In this document: positions 9,490 to 17,811 of the stretch, piece after piece | Layout of the letters: each line of letters begins with the position of its first letter | How positions within the stretch are numbered: position 1 is the first letter of the stretch | NCBI RefSeq assembly: GCF_013415125.1 | Contig: NZ_JACCDE010000016.1 | Span: forward strand, 1-64,000 | Origin: Vreelandella glaciei | GTDB taxonomy: Bacteria; Pseudomonadota; Gammaproteobacteria; Pseudomonadales; Halomonadaceae | DNA: 64,000 nucleotides | Direction: 5' to 3' | Translations under genes and position numbers: made by a program | The notes under the pieces: model-generated | What the model saw: only the letters and a program-made list of their open reading frames with translations | Told to the model about the DNA's origin: nothing | Database searches by the model: none

Positions 9490-10811
9490 CCGCCAAGCGC
9501 TCTGAACTGAAACAGCAGCTTCTGGAACAAGCACGCAAACGCACCGCGCCGCGTGCTGCCAGCAGCACCACGGTGTCATCCAATGGGCAAGGGGCTGAGC
9601 AGCGCTCAGTGCCTGAGCGCTTTACGCGCTTTGATGCACAACCCGGCTATCAGCAAATTGCCATGATGCGTCAGGCCGCCGATCAGCTCGGCTTGGTCGA
9701 CCCGTTCTTCAAGGTACACGAAGGCACCGCTGGGGCGACCAGCGTGATTAATGGGCAGACCTGCATCAACTTTGCCAGCTATAACTACCTCGGCTTCTCA
9801 GGCGACCCGCGTATCAATCAGGCCGCCTGCGATGCCGTGGCCCGCTACGGCACCTCAGTCTCCGCCAGTCGCGTGGTATCCGGCGAACGGCCTATCCACC
9901 AAGAGCTGGAACAGGCCCTCGCTACGGCCTACGGCGTTGAAGATGCGGTGGTGTTTGTGAGCGGTCACGCCACTAACGTCTCCACGCTAGGTTACCTGCT
10001 GGGGCCTAAAGATTTAGTGCTCCACGACGAGTATATCCATAACAGCTCCCTCGTCGGCGCACAGCTTTCTGGCGCCAAGCGCATGTCGTTTAGCCATAAC
10101 GACCCGGCCGCCCTGGAAGCCCTGCTGGCCCGTCATCGGCATCAGTTTGAACGCGTGCTGGTGGTAATCGAAGGGCTTTACAGCATGGATGGCGACATCC
10201 CGGAGCTGCCGCGCTTTATCGAATTGAAGCAACGCTATCAAGCCTGGCTAATGGTCGACGAAGCCCACTCCTTTGGGGTCATGGGCGACACCGGCCTAGG
10301 GCTGCGCGAGTATTTCAATATCGACCCGCGCGATGTGGACATCTGGATGGGTACCATGAGCAAGGCCTTGGCAGGTTGCGGCGGCTATATCGCCGGCAGC
10401 AAGCCACTGGTGGAGACCTTGCGCTATCTGGCGCCCGGTTTTCTCTACAGCGTAGGCATGCCCGCGCAAGTGGCAGCCCCTTCGCTGGCGGCGCTGCAAC
10501 TCATGCAGCAAGAGCCCGAGCGTGTTCAGCATCTGCACGCTATTTCGCGCTACTTCCTCGAGCAGGCCACCGCCCGCGGCTTGGATACTGGCCAAAGCAT
10601 CGGGGCTGCCGTCGTGCCGGTGATTATTGGCAGCTCTGCGGCAGCAGCAAGGGTCTCCCACGGGCTATTGGAACAGCAGATCAACGTGCAACCGATCCTG
10701 CATCCGGCAGTGCCTGAAAAAAGCGCGCGGCTGCGCTTCTTCCTTTCATGTGGCCACACCCAAGCACACATTGACCAAACGCTAGATGCATTAACCGCAG
10801 TGTTACCGTAA
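9486..10811 (+). CDS. PLP-dependent alpha-oxoamine synthase, RkpG-like
   Basis: A 441-aa fold-type I aminotransferase of the oxoamine synthase family (AONS/KBL/serine palmitoyltransferase group). Seen: SASRVVSGERPIHQELE substrate region, VDEAHS (Asp258, His261) for cofactor binding, and GTMSKAL with Lys293 as the PLP Schiff-base lysine, followed by the glycine-rich GCGGYIAG. The N-terminal roughly 45 residues are extra and polar. The enzyme should decarboxylatively condense an amino acid with an acyl thioester. As it starts in the PKS stop codon (ATGA overlap) and the PKS lacks a thioesterase, it most likely takes the acyl chain directly from the PKS ACP, like Fum8 in fumonisin synthesis. Amino-acid substrate unknown. 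A biotin role (bioF) is unlikely given this context. Confidence 0.9.
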   Translation: MTAKRSELKQQLLEQARKRTAPRAASSTTVSSNGQGAEQRSVPERFTRFDAQPGYQQIAMMRQAADQLGLVDPFFKVHEGTAGATSVINGQTCINFASYNYLGFSGDPRINQAACDAVARYGTSVSASRVVSGERPIHQELEQALATAYGVEDAVVFVSGHATNVSTLGYLLGPKDLVLHDEYIHNSSLVGAQLSGAKRMSFSHNDPAALEALLARHRHQFERVLVVIEGLYSMDGDIPELPRFIELKQRYQAWLMVDEAHSFGVMGDTGLGLREYFNIDPRDVDIWMGTMSKALAGCGGYIAGSKPLVETLRYLAPGFLYSVGMPAQVAAPSLAALQLMQQEPERVQHLHAISRYFLEQATARGLDTGQSIGAAVVPVIIGSSAAAARVSHGLLEQQINVQPILHPAVPEKSARLRFFLSCGHTQAHIDQTLDALTAVLP

Positions 10812-10853
10812 TCTCTTTAACTATATTAAATTTGGCTAGCCCTAAGGAGATGT

Positions 10854-11372
10854 ATGGACGCTGTCAGCAACCAGCAAGGCGCTATAGCTTGCTGGTATGT
10901 TATACAATGCAAAGGAGGCGAATCATTTCGCGCCGCCGAACATCTCACCAATCAAGGTTATGAGGTTTTCCACCCGGTTCTAACTATTCAACGCAAACAC
11001 CAGGGCAGGCTCAAAGAGGTGACCCAGCCCCTATTTCCCTACTACCTATTTATCTGTTTAGATCAAGTGGTCAGCAATTGGCGGCCTATTCGTTCCACCC
11101 GAGGAGTCCTGCGCCTACTCACCTTTGGCGACAGACCTGCTACGATTCCTTCACAGCTCGTCGAAACACTGCGTTCTCAGCCACACCATCTAGAAGGCAT
11201 TCACACCTATTTTAGGGCCGGTGAGGAAATCACCATCAATGAAGGTCCCTTCAAAGATATAGAGGCGGTATTCACACGCTGCAAAGGTGAAGAGCGAGCC
11301 ATTGTCTTGCTCAACCTACTTAACCGCACTCAACACCTTGTTCTACCAATTAAAAGTATAAGTAAAAAGTAA
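10854..11372 (+). CDS. RfaH/NusG-family transcription antiterminator
   Basis: A 172-aa protein with an N-terminal NGN domain (WYVIQCKGGES from residue 14, then FHPVLTIQRK and PLFPYYLFICLD) and a C-terminal KOW-like segment (AGEEITINEGPFKDIEAVF from about residue 121). Length and the FPYYLF motif match RfaH more than NusG. RfaH-type proteins load onto RNA polymerase paused at ops sites and suppress Rho-dependent termination in long polysaccharide operons. A good ribosome binding site (AAGGAG at 10844-10849) lies 4 bases before the ATG, and the gene is 42 bases after the oxoamine synthase, so it probably shares that operon. A candidate ops target is at 62314-62324 on the minus strand. It converges with cysQ. 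Confidence 0.88.
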   Translation: MDAVSNQQGAIACWYVIQCKGGESFRAAEHLTNQGYEVFHPVLTIQRKHQGRLKEVTQPLFPYYLFICLDQVVSNWRPIRSTRGVLRLLTFGDRPATIPSQLVETLRSQPHHLEGIHTYFRAGEEITINEGPFKDIEAVFTRCKGEERAIVLLNLLNRTQHLVLPIKSISKK

Positions 11373-11408
11373 AGGCCCTTCAGAGCAAGCGCCCGCTGCC
11401 AAGTTAGT

Positions 11409-12176
11409 TTAGTGCCCCCATACAATAAAATAGGGGTTGAGCTTTTCACTTGGAGTCGCATAACTTAGTGGCACGCTCTCCAACGTTTCTACACGCCCAC
11501 CCGCCTGAATCACCACAGCGTGTGCAGCACCTGTATCCCAAAGACAAGTAGGTCCTAAACGTGGATAGACGTCGGCTTTGCCTTCAGCGATCAAACACAG
11601 CTTGAGAGAACTACCCATCGGCAACATCTCATGCTCTCCTAGCTGCTCCAACCACTCGGCTAAGTCTGGGCTTGGATGTGAGCGACTTCCCACTACACGC
11701 CAGATAGTTTGTGGGTCAGGCTGACCTGCTACTTGAATGGCTTCTCGCTGGCCATCAGCATCGATTTTGAATGCTCCTATTCCTTCTGCCGCTACATACG
11801 CTACATCTAGCGCAGGCGCTGTAACAACACCTAACACTGGCTTCCCGTTCTCAATCAGCGCAATATTAACGGTAAATTCACCGTTACGCTTAATGAACTC
11901 TTTAGTGCCATCCAGTGGATCAACCAACCAATAACGGCCATCGCTATCCACGCCAGTAAAAGCTTCTGCGTCCTCTTCTGAAAGGATAGGAAGTTGAAGC
12001 GATAGAGATCCAAGTCCGCGCATAATAATCTCATGAGCAGCTTTATCGGCTTCAGTTAACGGGCTTTTATCCTCCTTCTCTTCCACGCTAAACTCACGAG
12101 CGTAGACCTTCATAATCGCACTACCCGCATTACGGGCAATCTGCTCAACATCGTTTAGCAAAGTTTGATCAATCAT
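11409..12176 (-). CDS. cysQ: 3'(2'),5'-bisphosphate nucleotidase CysQ
   Basis: A 255-aa inositol-monophosphatase-superfamily enzyme. The metal-binding set is present: Glu67-Glu68-Asp69 in LSEEDAE, DPLDGTKEF at 86-94, and Trp213-Asp214 in LWDTGAAHA. CysQ hydrolyses PAP, the by-product of PAPS-dependent sulfation or sulfate reduction, to AMP and phosphate. It lies downstream of cysNC with a 91-base spacer, and ends 36 bases from the convergent rfaH-like gene. In this locus its most sensible role is to remove the PAP generated by the sulfotransferases encoded at 34-46 kb, since PAP inhibits such enzymes. The length is normal for the family. Confidence 0.93.
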   Translation of the reverse strand: MIDQTLLNDVEQIARNAGSAIMKVYAREFSVEEKEDKSPLTEADKAAHEIIMRGLGSLSLQLPILSEEDAEAFTGVDSDGRYWLVDPLDGTKEFIKRNGEFTVNIALIENGKPVLGVVTAPALDVAYVAAEGIGAFKIDADGQREAIQVAGQPDPQTIWRVVGSRSHPSPDLAEWLEQLGEHEMLPMGSSLKLCLIAEGKADVYPRLGPTCLWDTGAAHAVVIQAGGRVETLESVPLSYATPSEKLNPYFIVWGH

Positions 12177-12194
12177 GTCCTCAATCCCTTATAA

Positions 12195-12242
12195 AAAGGC
12201 CACCAAGTGAAGGATGGTTCTCCGACACTTGGCAGCCAATAT
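12195..12242 (-). terminator. Possible weak terminator/attenuator between cysNC and cysQ
   Basis: Read on the minus strand, CCAAGTG and CACTTGG form a 7-bp perfect stem (12236-12242 with 12203-12209) around a 26-base loop, followed by a short T-rich stretch (CCTTTTTAT). The loop is long and the stem short, so this could only partly reduce read-through from cysNC into cysQ. It may be coincidental. Confidence 0.3.
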
Positions 12243-12267
12243 ATGACAACAAATCGCGTGCGTTTAT

Positions 12268-14172
12268 TTAACTAATCAAGCCCCGTTGACGCAGCGCATC
12301 AATCACCGTGTCGGCTGCTTCTTCAGCACTCATTTCTGATGTTTTAAGGTGAACATCGGGGGCTTCAGGCGTTTCATATACAGAGTCGATACCCGTGAAG
12401 TTCTTAAGCTCACCACGTCGCGCCTTTTTATAAAGGCCTTTAGGATCGCGCGCTTCAACAACACCAAGAGGAGCATCAACATAAATTTCGATAAACTCAC
12501 CTTCGTCCAGCAAGTCACGCGCCATTTGGCGCTCACTGCGGAAAGGTGAAATAAACGCGGACATCACGATTAGCCCAGCATCAACCAACAACTTAGTGGT
12601 TTCAGCAACGCGGCGCACGTTCTCAACACGATCAGCATCGGTGAAGCCCAAGTCACGGTTTAAACCATGACGTACGTTATCCCCATCCAGCAGATAAGTA
12701 TGCTGTCCGTTTGCAAACAGCTTCTTCTCTACAAGGTTAGCAATGGTAGATTTACCTGCCCCTGATAGCCCGGTAAACCATAGTACGGCCGGTTTTTGGC
12801 CCTTCGCTAACGCGCGCGCTTCTTTATCAATATCCACATGCTGCATATGAATATTTTGGCTGCGGCGCAAAGCAAAATGCAGCATACCAGCACCCACAGT
12901 GTTGTGGGTCATCCGGTCAATCAGGATAAAACCACCGGTATCCTGATTATCTTTATAGGCATCAAAAGCTACCGCACGATTCAGGCTCAGTGTACATATG
13001 CCGATACCATTTAAATCAAGCTGCTTACTGGCCATGTGTTCAAGGGTATTGACGTTAATCTGATACTTAATATCAGTAACGGTAGCCGACACCGTCTGAG
13101 TCCCCAGCTTCATTAAATAAGGACGACCTGCTAAAAGCGGTGACTCATGCATCCACACTAGAGTCGCTTCAAACTGGTCAGCAGTATGAGCGGGGTGATC
13201 CACGCCTGAAATAACATCGCCACGGGAGATATCAATCTCATCTTCCAATAACAGTGTCACTGACTGCCCTGCGACCGCCTCGTCTAAATCACCATCTATC
13301 GTGTATATACTTGCAACGGTACTGCTTTTACCCGATGGCTGAACACGAATCTCATCGCCAGGGCGAATCACTCCGCTAGCAACCATGCCACTAAACCCGC
13401 GGAAGTCGAGGTTAGGACGGTTAACCCACTGTACAGGCATACGGAAAGGGGAACGCTGAAGGTGTTCAGCATCTAGCTCAACCGTTTCCAGATAGCCCAT
13501 GAGCGTGGTGCCGTGATACCAAGGCATCTTCGCGCTCTGCTCAATAACGTTATCACCCTTTAAAGCCGACATTGGTATGAAAGTGATATTTTCTAGACCA
13601 AGCTGCTTAGCAAACGCAATGTACTCCTCTTTGATCTCATCAAAGCGGGCTTTTGAGTAGTCCACTAAGTCCATCTTATTGATGGCAACAACCACGTGAC
13701 GCATGCCCATTACTGACATCAAAAAGCTATGTCGACGAGTTTGCGTCAAAATACCGTAGCGCGCATCGACCATCAAAATAGCCGCGTCCGCCGTCGAAGC
13801 TCCCGTCACCATATTACGGGTGTATTGCTCGTGCCCTGGGGTATCCGCTACGATGAACTTCCGCTTCTCAGTAGAGAAAAAACGGTACGCCACATCAATG
13901 GTGATACCCTGTTCACGCTCAGCAGCCAAGCCATCTACGAGCAGCGCGAAATCCATATCGCCGCCCTGAGTGCCGTATTTCTTGGAATCTGCTTCAATCG
14001 CCGCTAACTGGTCTTCGAATAGCAGCTTTGACTCAAACAATAAGCGACCAATAAGCGTGCTTTTACCATCATCTACGCTTCCACAGGTAATAAAGCGTAG
14101 CAGCCCTTTATGCTCATGAGCTTTCAGGTAACCTTCAATATCGTCGGCAATTAGGTCAGATGAGTGAGACAT
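12268..14172 (-). CDS. cysNC: Sulfate adenylyltransferase subunit 1 / APS kinase fusion CysNC
   Basis: A 634-aa fusion. The N-terminal part is the GTPase subunit of ATP sulfurylase: P-loop GSVDDGKST at 31-39, DTPGHEQY near 110, NKMD at 165-168, then translation-factor beta-barrels. The C-terminal roughly 180 residues are APS kinase, with its own P-loop GLSGAGKST near residue 467 and [10 protein letters not shown] after it. Together with CysD it makes APS and phosphorylates it to PAPS. The start overlaps the cysD stop by one base (TAATG), giving translational coupling. No cysH or other reductive genes are nearby, so the local purpose appears to be PAPS for sulfation, not cysteine synthesis. 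Confidence 0.95.
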   Translation of the reverse strand: MSHSSDLIADDIEGYLKAHEHKGLLRFITCGSVDDGKSTLIGRLLFESKLLFEDQLAAIEADSKKYGTQGGDMDFALLVDGLAAEREQGITIDVAYRFFSTEKRKFIVADTPGHEQYTRNMVTGASTADAAILMVDARYGILTQTRRHSFLMSVMGMRHVVVAINKMDLVDYSKARFDEIKEEYIAFAKQLGLENITFIPMSALKGDNVIEQSAKMPWYHGTTLMGYLETVELDAEHLQRSPFRMPVQWVNRPNLDFRGFSGMVASGVIRPGDEIRVQPSGKSSTVASIYTIDGDLDEAVAGQSVTLLLEDEIDISRGDVISGVDHPAHTADQFEATLVWMHESPLLAGRPYLMKLGTQTVSATVTDIKYQINVNTLEHMASKQLDLNGIGICTLSLNRAVAFDAYKDNQDTGGFILIDRMTHNTVGAGMLHFALRRSQNIHMQHVDIDKEARALAKGQKPAVLWFTGLSGAGKSTIANLVEKKLFANGQHTYLLDGDNVRHGLNRDLGFTDADRVENVRRVAETTKLLVDAGLIVMSAFISPFRSERQMARDLLDEGEFIEIYVDAPLGVVEARDPKGLYKKARRGELKNFTGIDSVYETPEAPDVHLKTSEMSAEEAADTVIDALRQRGLIS

Positions 14173-15077
14173 TAAAAATACCCCTCTTGCTTTTTCTTCT
14201 CCATGGATGCCGCGCTATCGTTATCAATTACCCGGCCCTGACGTTCCGACGTCTTGGTCAACAGCATTTCTTGAATAATTGCCGGCAAGGTATCAGCTTC
14301 GGATTCGATAGCCCCCGTCAGCGGATAGCAACCCAAGGTACGGAAACGTACTTTACGCATCATAGGCACTTCACCAGGCTCTAACGGCATACGCTCGTCA
14401 TCCACCATAATGAGCGCACCATCACGCTCTACTACTGGACGCTCGGCTGAATAGTAAAGCGGCACAATAGGAATGTTCTGGAGGTAAATGTACTGCCAAA
14501 TATCCAGCTCGGTCCAGTTGGAGATCGGAAAAACGCGAATCGATTCTTTGGCATGTTTACGTGTGTTGTAAAGCTTCCACAACTCTGGGCGTTGATTCTT
14601 CGGATCCCAACGGTGCTGAGCTGTGCGAAATGAAAAAATGCGCTCTTTGGCACGCGACTTCTCTTCATCGCGACGAGCACCACCAAAGGCCGCGTCGAAT
14701 CCGTATTTATCCAACGCCTGCTTCAAGCCTTCAGTTTTCATCACATCAGTGTGAATAGCCGAGCCGTGGGTAAACGGATTAATATCTTTTTCGATACCTT
14801 CCGGGTTGATATGCACCAGCAGATCCATGCCAATATCTTCCGCCATGTGGTCACGGAATTCGTACATAGCACGGAACTTCCAGCGCGTATCTACATGCAG
14901 GAGCGGAAACGGTGGCGGAGCAGGAGCGAACGCTTTACGCGCTAAGTGCAGCATAACCGCTGAATCTTTCCCAACGGAATAAAGCATTACCGGGTTTTCA
15001 GTCTCGGCAACCACTTCGCGCATAATCTGAATGCTTTCTGCTTCCAGACGCTGTAGATGGGTAAGTGATGTCATCAT
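14172..15077 (-). CDS. cysD: Sulfate adenylyltransferase subunit 2 CysD
   Basis: The small subunit of ATP sulfurylase, 301 aa from the ATG at 15077 (a TTG nine bases upstream would add three residues, but ATG is preferred and gives the normal family length of about 302). It has the PP-loop motif [13 protein letters not shown] near the N-terminus, then HVDTRWKF and the [12 protein letters not shown] segment typical of CysD. It adenylates sulfate using ATP, driven by GTP hydrolysis by CysN. It is first in the cysD-cysNC(-cysQ) unit; the HTH gene on the same strand ends 83 bases upstream. Confidence 0.95.
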   Translation of the reverse strand: MMTSLTHLQRLEAESIQIMREVVAETENPVMLYSVGKDSAVMLHLARKAFAPAPPPFPLLHVDTRWKFRAMYEFRDHMAEDIGMDLLVHINPEGIEKDINPFTHGSAIHTDVMKTEGLKQALDKYGFDAAFGGARRDEEKSRAKERIFSFRTAQHRWDPKNQRPELWKLYNTRKHAKESIRVFPISNWTELDIWQYIYLQNIPIVPLYYSAERPVVERDGALIMVDDERMPLEPGEVPMMRKVRFRTLGCYPLTGAIESEADTLPAIIQEMLLTKTSERQGRVIDNDSAASMEKKKQEGYF

Positions 15078-15160
15078 CTGTCCCAATGTTGTTTAAAAAT
15101 TTGTTCTCAAGAAGCCATAGCGGCACTGTCTTAAAAACCCATGGTAAAAGTGCTGAGTGT

Positions 15161-15931
15161 TTAAGCTGTTATTGCCAAGTTTCTCGGCACTGGTACTAGC
15201 CAAAACGCAGGCTGCTCTGCTAGCCATTGTTTAACTTCAGGACTTACCTCAAGCAACGCCCCATGAAACACCACCACCCCGGGACCCTGCCGGCTCAACG
15301 CTTTAAATAAAGACACATAGTCGGCTGCTACCGGCGGTCGTTCAAAACAACGCATCAGTAACCGACCACGAACTCCATGCAAATAAAATTGATATACCGA
15401 CCGAGAGGGATGTGCGATTCGCCGTACACCAACTTGCCAACGCTGGGTAGCCTCTTTGGTCTTAGAAAATAGCGGCTCTACGGACTGACGATACCACCGC
15501 CCCTGCTGTGAACGTTGCTTTGCAAAACGCACCAACGGCCAAGGCTCATGTTTTAGTCCTTCGCTTTCCCACCAGTGCTCTATCGCACGCTGTGTCAGCT
15601 CAAGATTGTGATTTTCTTTTAACCAATCAGCCAACCCGGCACTGCTCCAGGCAGGCGCGTCATCAGGAGGTGCTTGGTTAAGTACCTGCCAAAGCACCTC
15701 CTGAAAAGAAGCATCGAGTACATTCGCCTGCCCCTTCAACCTCCCGCGTGTTTTGACTGGCACTGCCGCCCACCCGCCCTCACGAAAAGCTTTCCACGCA
15801 GCCGACACAGTGGGCGCAGAAAGCCCTGTTTGTTGAGTAACTTTCAAGACAGTATGCCCATCTAAACGCAACCGAACCGCTTGTTTTCGGCGCTCATTCA
15901 ACGATCCAGGCGATAAATGTTTTGCATTCAA
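15161..15931 (-). CDS. IS630-transposase-derived HTH protein, probably without transposase activity
   Basis: A 256-aa protein whose N-terminal half is the winged-helix/homeodomain-like DNA-binding module of IS630-family transposases (RRKQAVRLRLDGHTVLKVTQQ and the LTQRAIEHWWESEGL segment). The C-terminal half resembles the DDE_3 domain, but the catalytic positions are not acidic: the usual LDNxxIH block reads VVFHGALLEVS, and the protein ends at VPVPRNLAITA, just where the PPYSPELNPIE block with the last Glu should follow. The only in-frame start near the N-terminus is TTG (15931); no ATG or GTG is available there. No terminal repeats were seen. It is either a decayed transposase or a domesticated regulator; its position, divergent from the SLC13 permease and upstream of cysD, suggests the latter. 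Confidence 0.7.
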   Translation of the reverse strand: MNAKHLSPGSLNERRKQAVRLRLDGHTVLKVTQQTGLSAPTVSAAWKAFREGGWAAVPVKTRGRLKGQANVLDASFQEVLWQVLNQAPPDDAPAWSSAGLADWLKENHNLELTQRAIEHWWESEGLKHEPWPLVRFAKQRSQQGRWYRQSVEPLFSKTKEATQRWQVGVRRIAHPSRSVYQFYLHGVRGRLLMRCFERPPVAADYVSLFKALSRQGPGVVVFHGALLEVSPEVKQWLAEQPAFWLVPVPRNLAITA

Positions 15932-15943
15932 AATTTATCATAA

Positions 15944-15969
15944 CCTTTTGTTTTAAAACAAATTAAAGG
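15944..15969. promoter_or_regulatory. Dyad-symmetric candidate operator in the divergent HTH/permease intergenic region
   Basis: The 140-base AT-rich spacer between the HTH gene (minus) and the SLC13 permease (plus) contains a perfect 16-bp palindrome, TTTGTTTTAAAACAAA (15947-15962), flanked by an imperfectly spaced CCTTT (15944-15948) / AAAGG (15965-15969) pair. This arrangement is typical of an operator bound by a dimeric regulator; the neighbouring HTH protein is the obvious candidate. AT-richness makes chance palindromes more likely. Confidence 0.4.
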
Positions 15970-16071
15970 CAAAATAAAATACTATTTTTATCAATCATTA
16001 GACACCATCATATAAGCCTGCGTAAAATCCATCAAGTACACAACGTCTTTACTGGTTCATAAGGACCCACC

Positions 16072-17799
16072 ATGACCCCCTGGACTGTACTCGTATCGAT
16101 TATTGCCTTACTTGCGTTACTCATTAGTGGCAAGGTAAAACCGGCCATTGCCTTTGTTACGCTAGCAGGTATTTTTCTAGTGCTAGGCTTTGTAGATACC
16201 AACACGCTACTCATGCAGTTTTCCAATCCAGCGCTTGCAACATTACTGCTGCTGCTGCTCGTTTCGCTTGCACTAGAGCGCTCACCTTTACTGGACTGGC
16301 TTTCTCGGCACTTATTGAGCGGCCACCCTCGTCTCGCCACCGCGCGACTGATGGGAAGTACCGCCATCCTCTCTGCGTTTTTGAATAACACCGCCGTGGT
16401 GGCTGCTTTTTTAGGCGCGGTTTCACGCCAACAACGCATCGCACCTTCGCGGCTGTTAATTCCACTCTCCTATGCTTCGATATTAGGCGGCATCACAACG
16501 TTAGTAGGCACCTCCACTAACTTAGTGGTTAACTCTTTCAATGTTAGTGCCAGCGGTACTGAGTTGAGCATGTTTCAATTTAGCCTAGTCGGCATACCCG
16601 TTGCTTTAATTTCTCTATGTGTGCTGATGTGGCGCGCCAATTCATTACCACACCACCGGTTGGAAGATACCAATGAGAAGCTTGCCTACTTCTTAGCCGC
16701 TGACCTTGATCCCAGCTCACCGATGATCGGTAAAAGCATTGAAGATAACGGTCTACGCAGTTTAGAGGGACTCTATTTACTAGAAATTGAACGCCAAGGA
16801 AGGCTTATAAGCCCCGTCGCTCCAGACGAGCTGCTGCAGGCTAATGACATGCTGGTCTTCACCGGTGAAACAGGCAAGGTACAGGCCTTACAGCGCTTTC
16901 CAGGGTTACAGCTATTCGGACATCAAGCTGACAACCTACTCGCGACAAACCTCGTGGAAGTCGTTATTTCTCATGAATCAGAGCTTCCCGGAAAAACACT
17001 GCAGGATGTGGATTTCCGCAGCATGTTCAGTGCAGGCGTGGTGGGCATACGACGAGGGGAAAAACGCCTGGAAGGGCAACTAGGGAAAATCCCGCTCCGC
17101 GTTGGTGACTGCTTACTACTGGCCGTAAGTGCTGATTTTCGGCAGCACCGCAATCTAGACCGCAACTTCCACTTGCTCAGTGGCAGCTTCACACGGCCGC
17201 GGCTGAGCAACAAAGAGAGCTTATTCACGGTAGGCGGATTCGCTGCGGTTATCATCTTTGCCACCGCCAATTTACTGCCCTTATTTCATGGGCTGTTGAT
17301 GCTTTTAGGCGGGCTACTCGTCATGAAAGTCATCAGTTTCGCGGAACTACGCCGCCGTTTCCCGTTTGAGTTATGGCTAATCATTGGCTCAGCATTAGCG
17401 ATTGCCCAAGCACTTGAAAATTCCGGCGCCGCAGGCCTGCTAGTGACCGGCATGCAGGCTTTATTCAGTGGCTATGGTATCTACGCCGCTTTTATAGGGT
17501 GCTATTTATTAACGCTGCTGTTGACAGAAACAGTCACAAACAACGCCGCTGCCGCCCTGGCCTTCCCCATCGCCTGGAGCACTGCCCAAGCGTTTGGAGC
17601 GGACCCACTCCCCTTTGTAATGGCGGTAGCCTATGGCGCCAGCGCGTGCTTTTTGATTCCCTTTGGCTATCAAACTCACCTGATGGTGTACTCACCAGGA
17701 CGCTATCAAGTGGCTGACTTCCTCAAAATTGGGCTGCCTGTCAGTATCACCTACTCTGCTGCCGTGTTGATCATCACGCCACTCGTGTTCCCATTTTAG
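16072..17799 (+). CDS. SLC13/DASS-family permease with two RCK_C (TrkA-C) domains, probable sulfate transporter
   Basis: A 575-aa inner-membrane protein. The two transport halves carry the family signatures: LNNTAVVAAFLG at 104-115 with GTSTNLVVNSF at 146-156, and the second repeat TVTNNAAAALAFP with the YGASACFLIPFGYQT region. Between them, at about 200-380, lie two soluble RCK_C domains (ending ...DMLVFTGETG and ...DCLLLAVSA). This architecture is shared with SAC1-like sulfate transporters, which fits the adjacent sulfate-activation genes; anion specificity is nevertheless inferred. AAGGA lies 7 bases before the ATG. It is the only plus-strand gene between 11.4 and 64 kb, and converges with galU 12 bases downstream. 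Confidence 0.87.
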   Translation: MTPWTVLVSIIALLALLISGKVKPAIAFVTLAGIFLVLGFVDTNTLLMQFSNPALATLLLLLLVSLALERSPLLDWLSRHLLSGHPRLATARLMGSTAILSAFLNNTAVVAAFLGAVSRQQRIAPSRLLIPLSYASILGGITTLVGTSTNLVVNSFNVSASGTELSMFQFSLVGIPVALISLCVLMWRANSLPHHRLEDTNEKLAYFLAADLDPSSPMIGKSIEDNGLRSLEGLYLLEIERQGRLISPVAPDELLQANDMLVFTGETGKVQALQRFPGLQLFGHQADNLLATNLVEVVISHESELPGKTLQDVDFRSMFSAGVVGIRRGEKRLEGQLGKIPLRVGDCLLLAVSADFRQHRNLDRNFHLLSGSFTRPRLSNKESLFTVGGFAAVIIFATANLLPLFHGLLMLLGGLLVMKVISFAELRRRFPFELWLIIGSALAIAQALENSGAAGLLVTGMQALFSGYGIYAAFIGCYLLTLLLTETVTNNAAAALAFPIAWSTAQAFGADPLPFVMAVAYGASACFLIPFGYQTHLMVYSPGRYQVADFLKIGLPVSITYSAAVLIITPLVFPF

Positions 17800-17811
17800 T
17801 AAGTAAAACGC

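Noticed and set aside
9486-10811. Assignment of the oxoamine synthase as BioF (biotin synthesis)
   Set aside because: No other bio genes are near, and coupling to a thioesterase-less PKS supports an acyl-ACP offloading role.
12195-12242. Strong terminator between cysNC and cysQ
   Set aside because: The stem is only 7 bp with a 26-base loop, so it is listed only as a weak possibility.
15161-15931. Complete, active IS630 element
   Set aside because: Acidic catalytic residues and the C-terminal Glu block are missing and no terminal inverted repeats or TA duplications were found at the edges.
17622-17632. GGCGGTAGCCT, a match to the loose ops consensus, on the plus strand
   Set aside because: It falls within the codons for MAVAY near the end of the SLC13 permease gene, with only convergent genes downstream, so it is a chance match.
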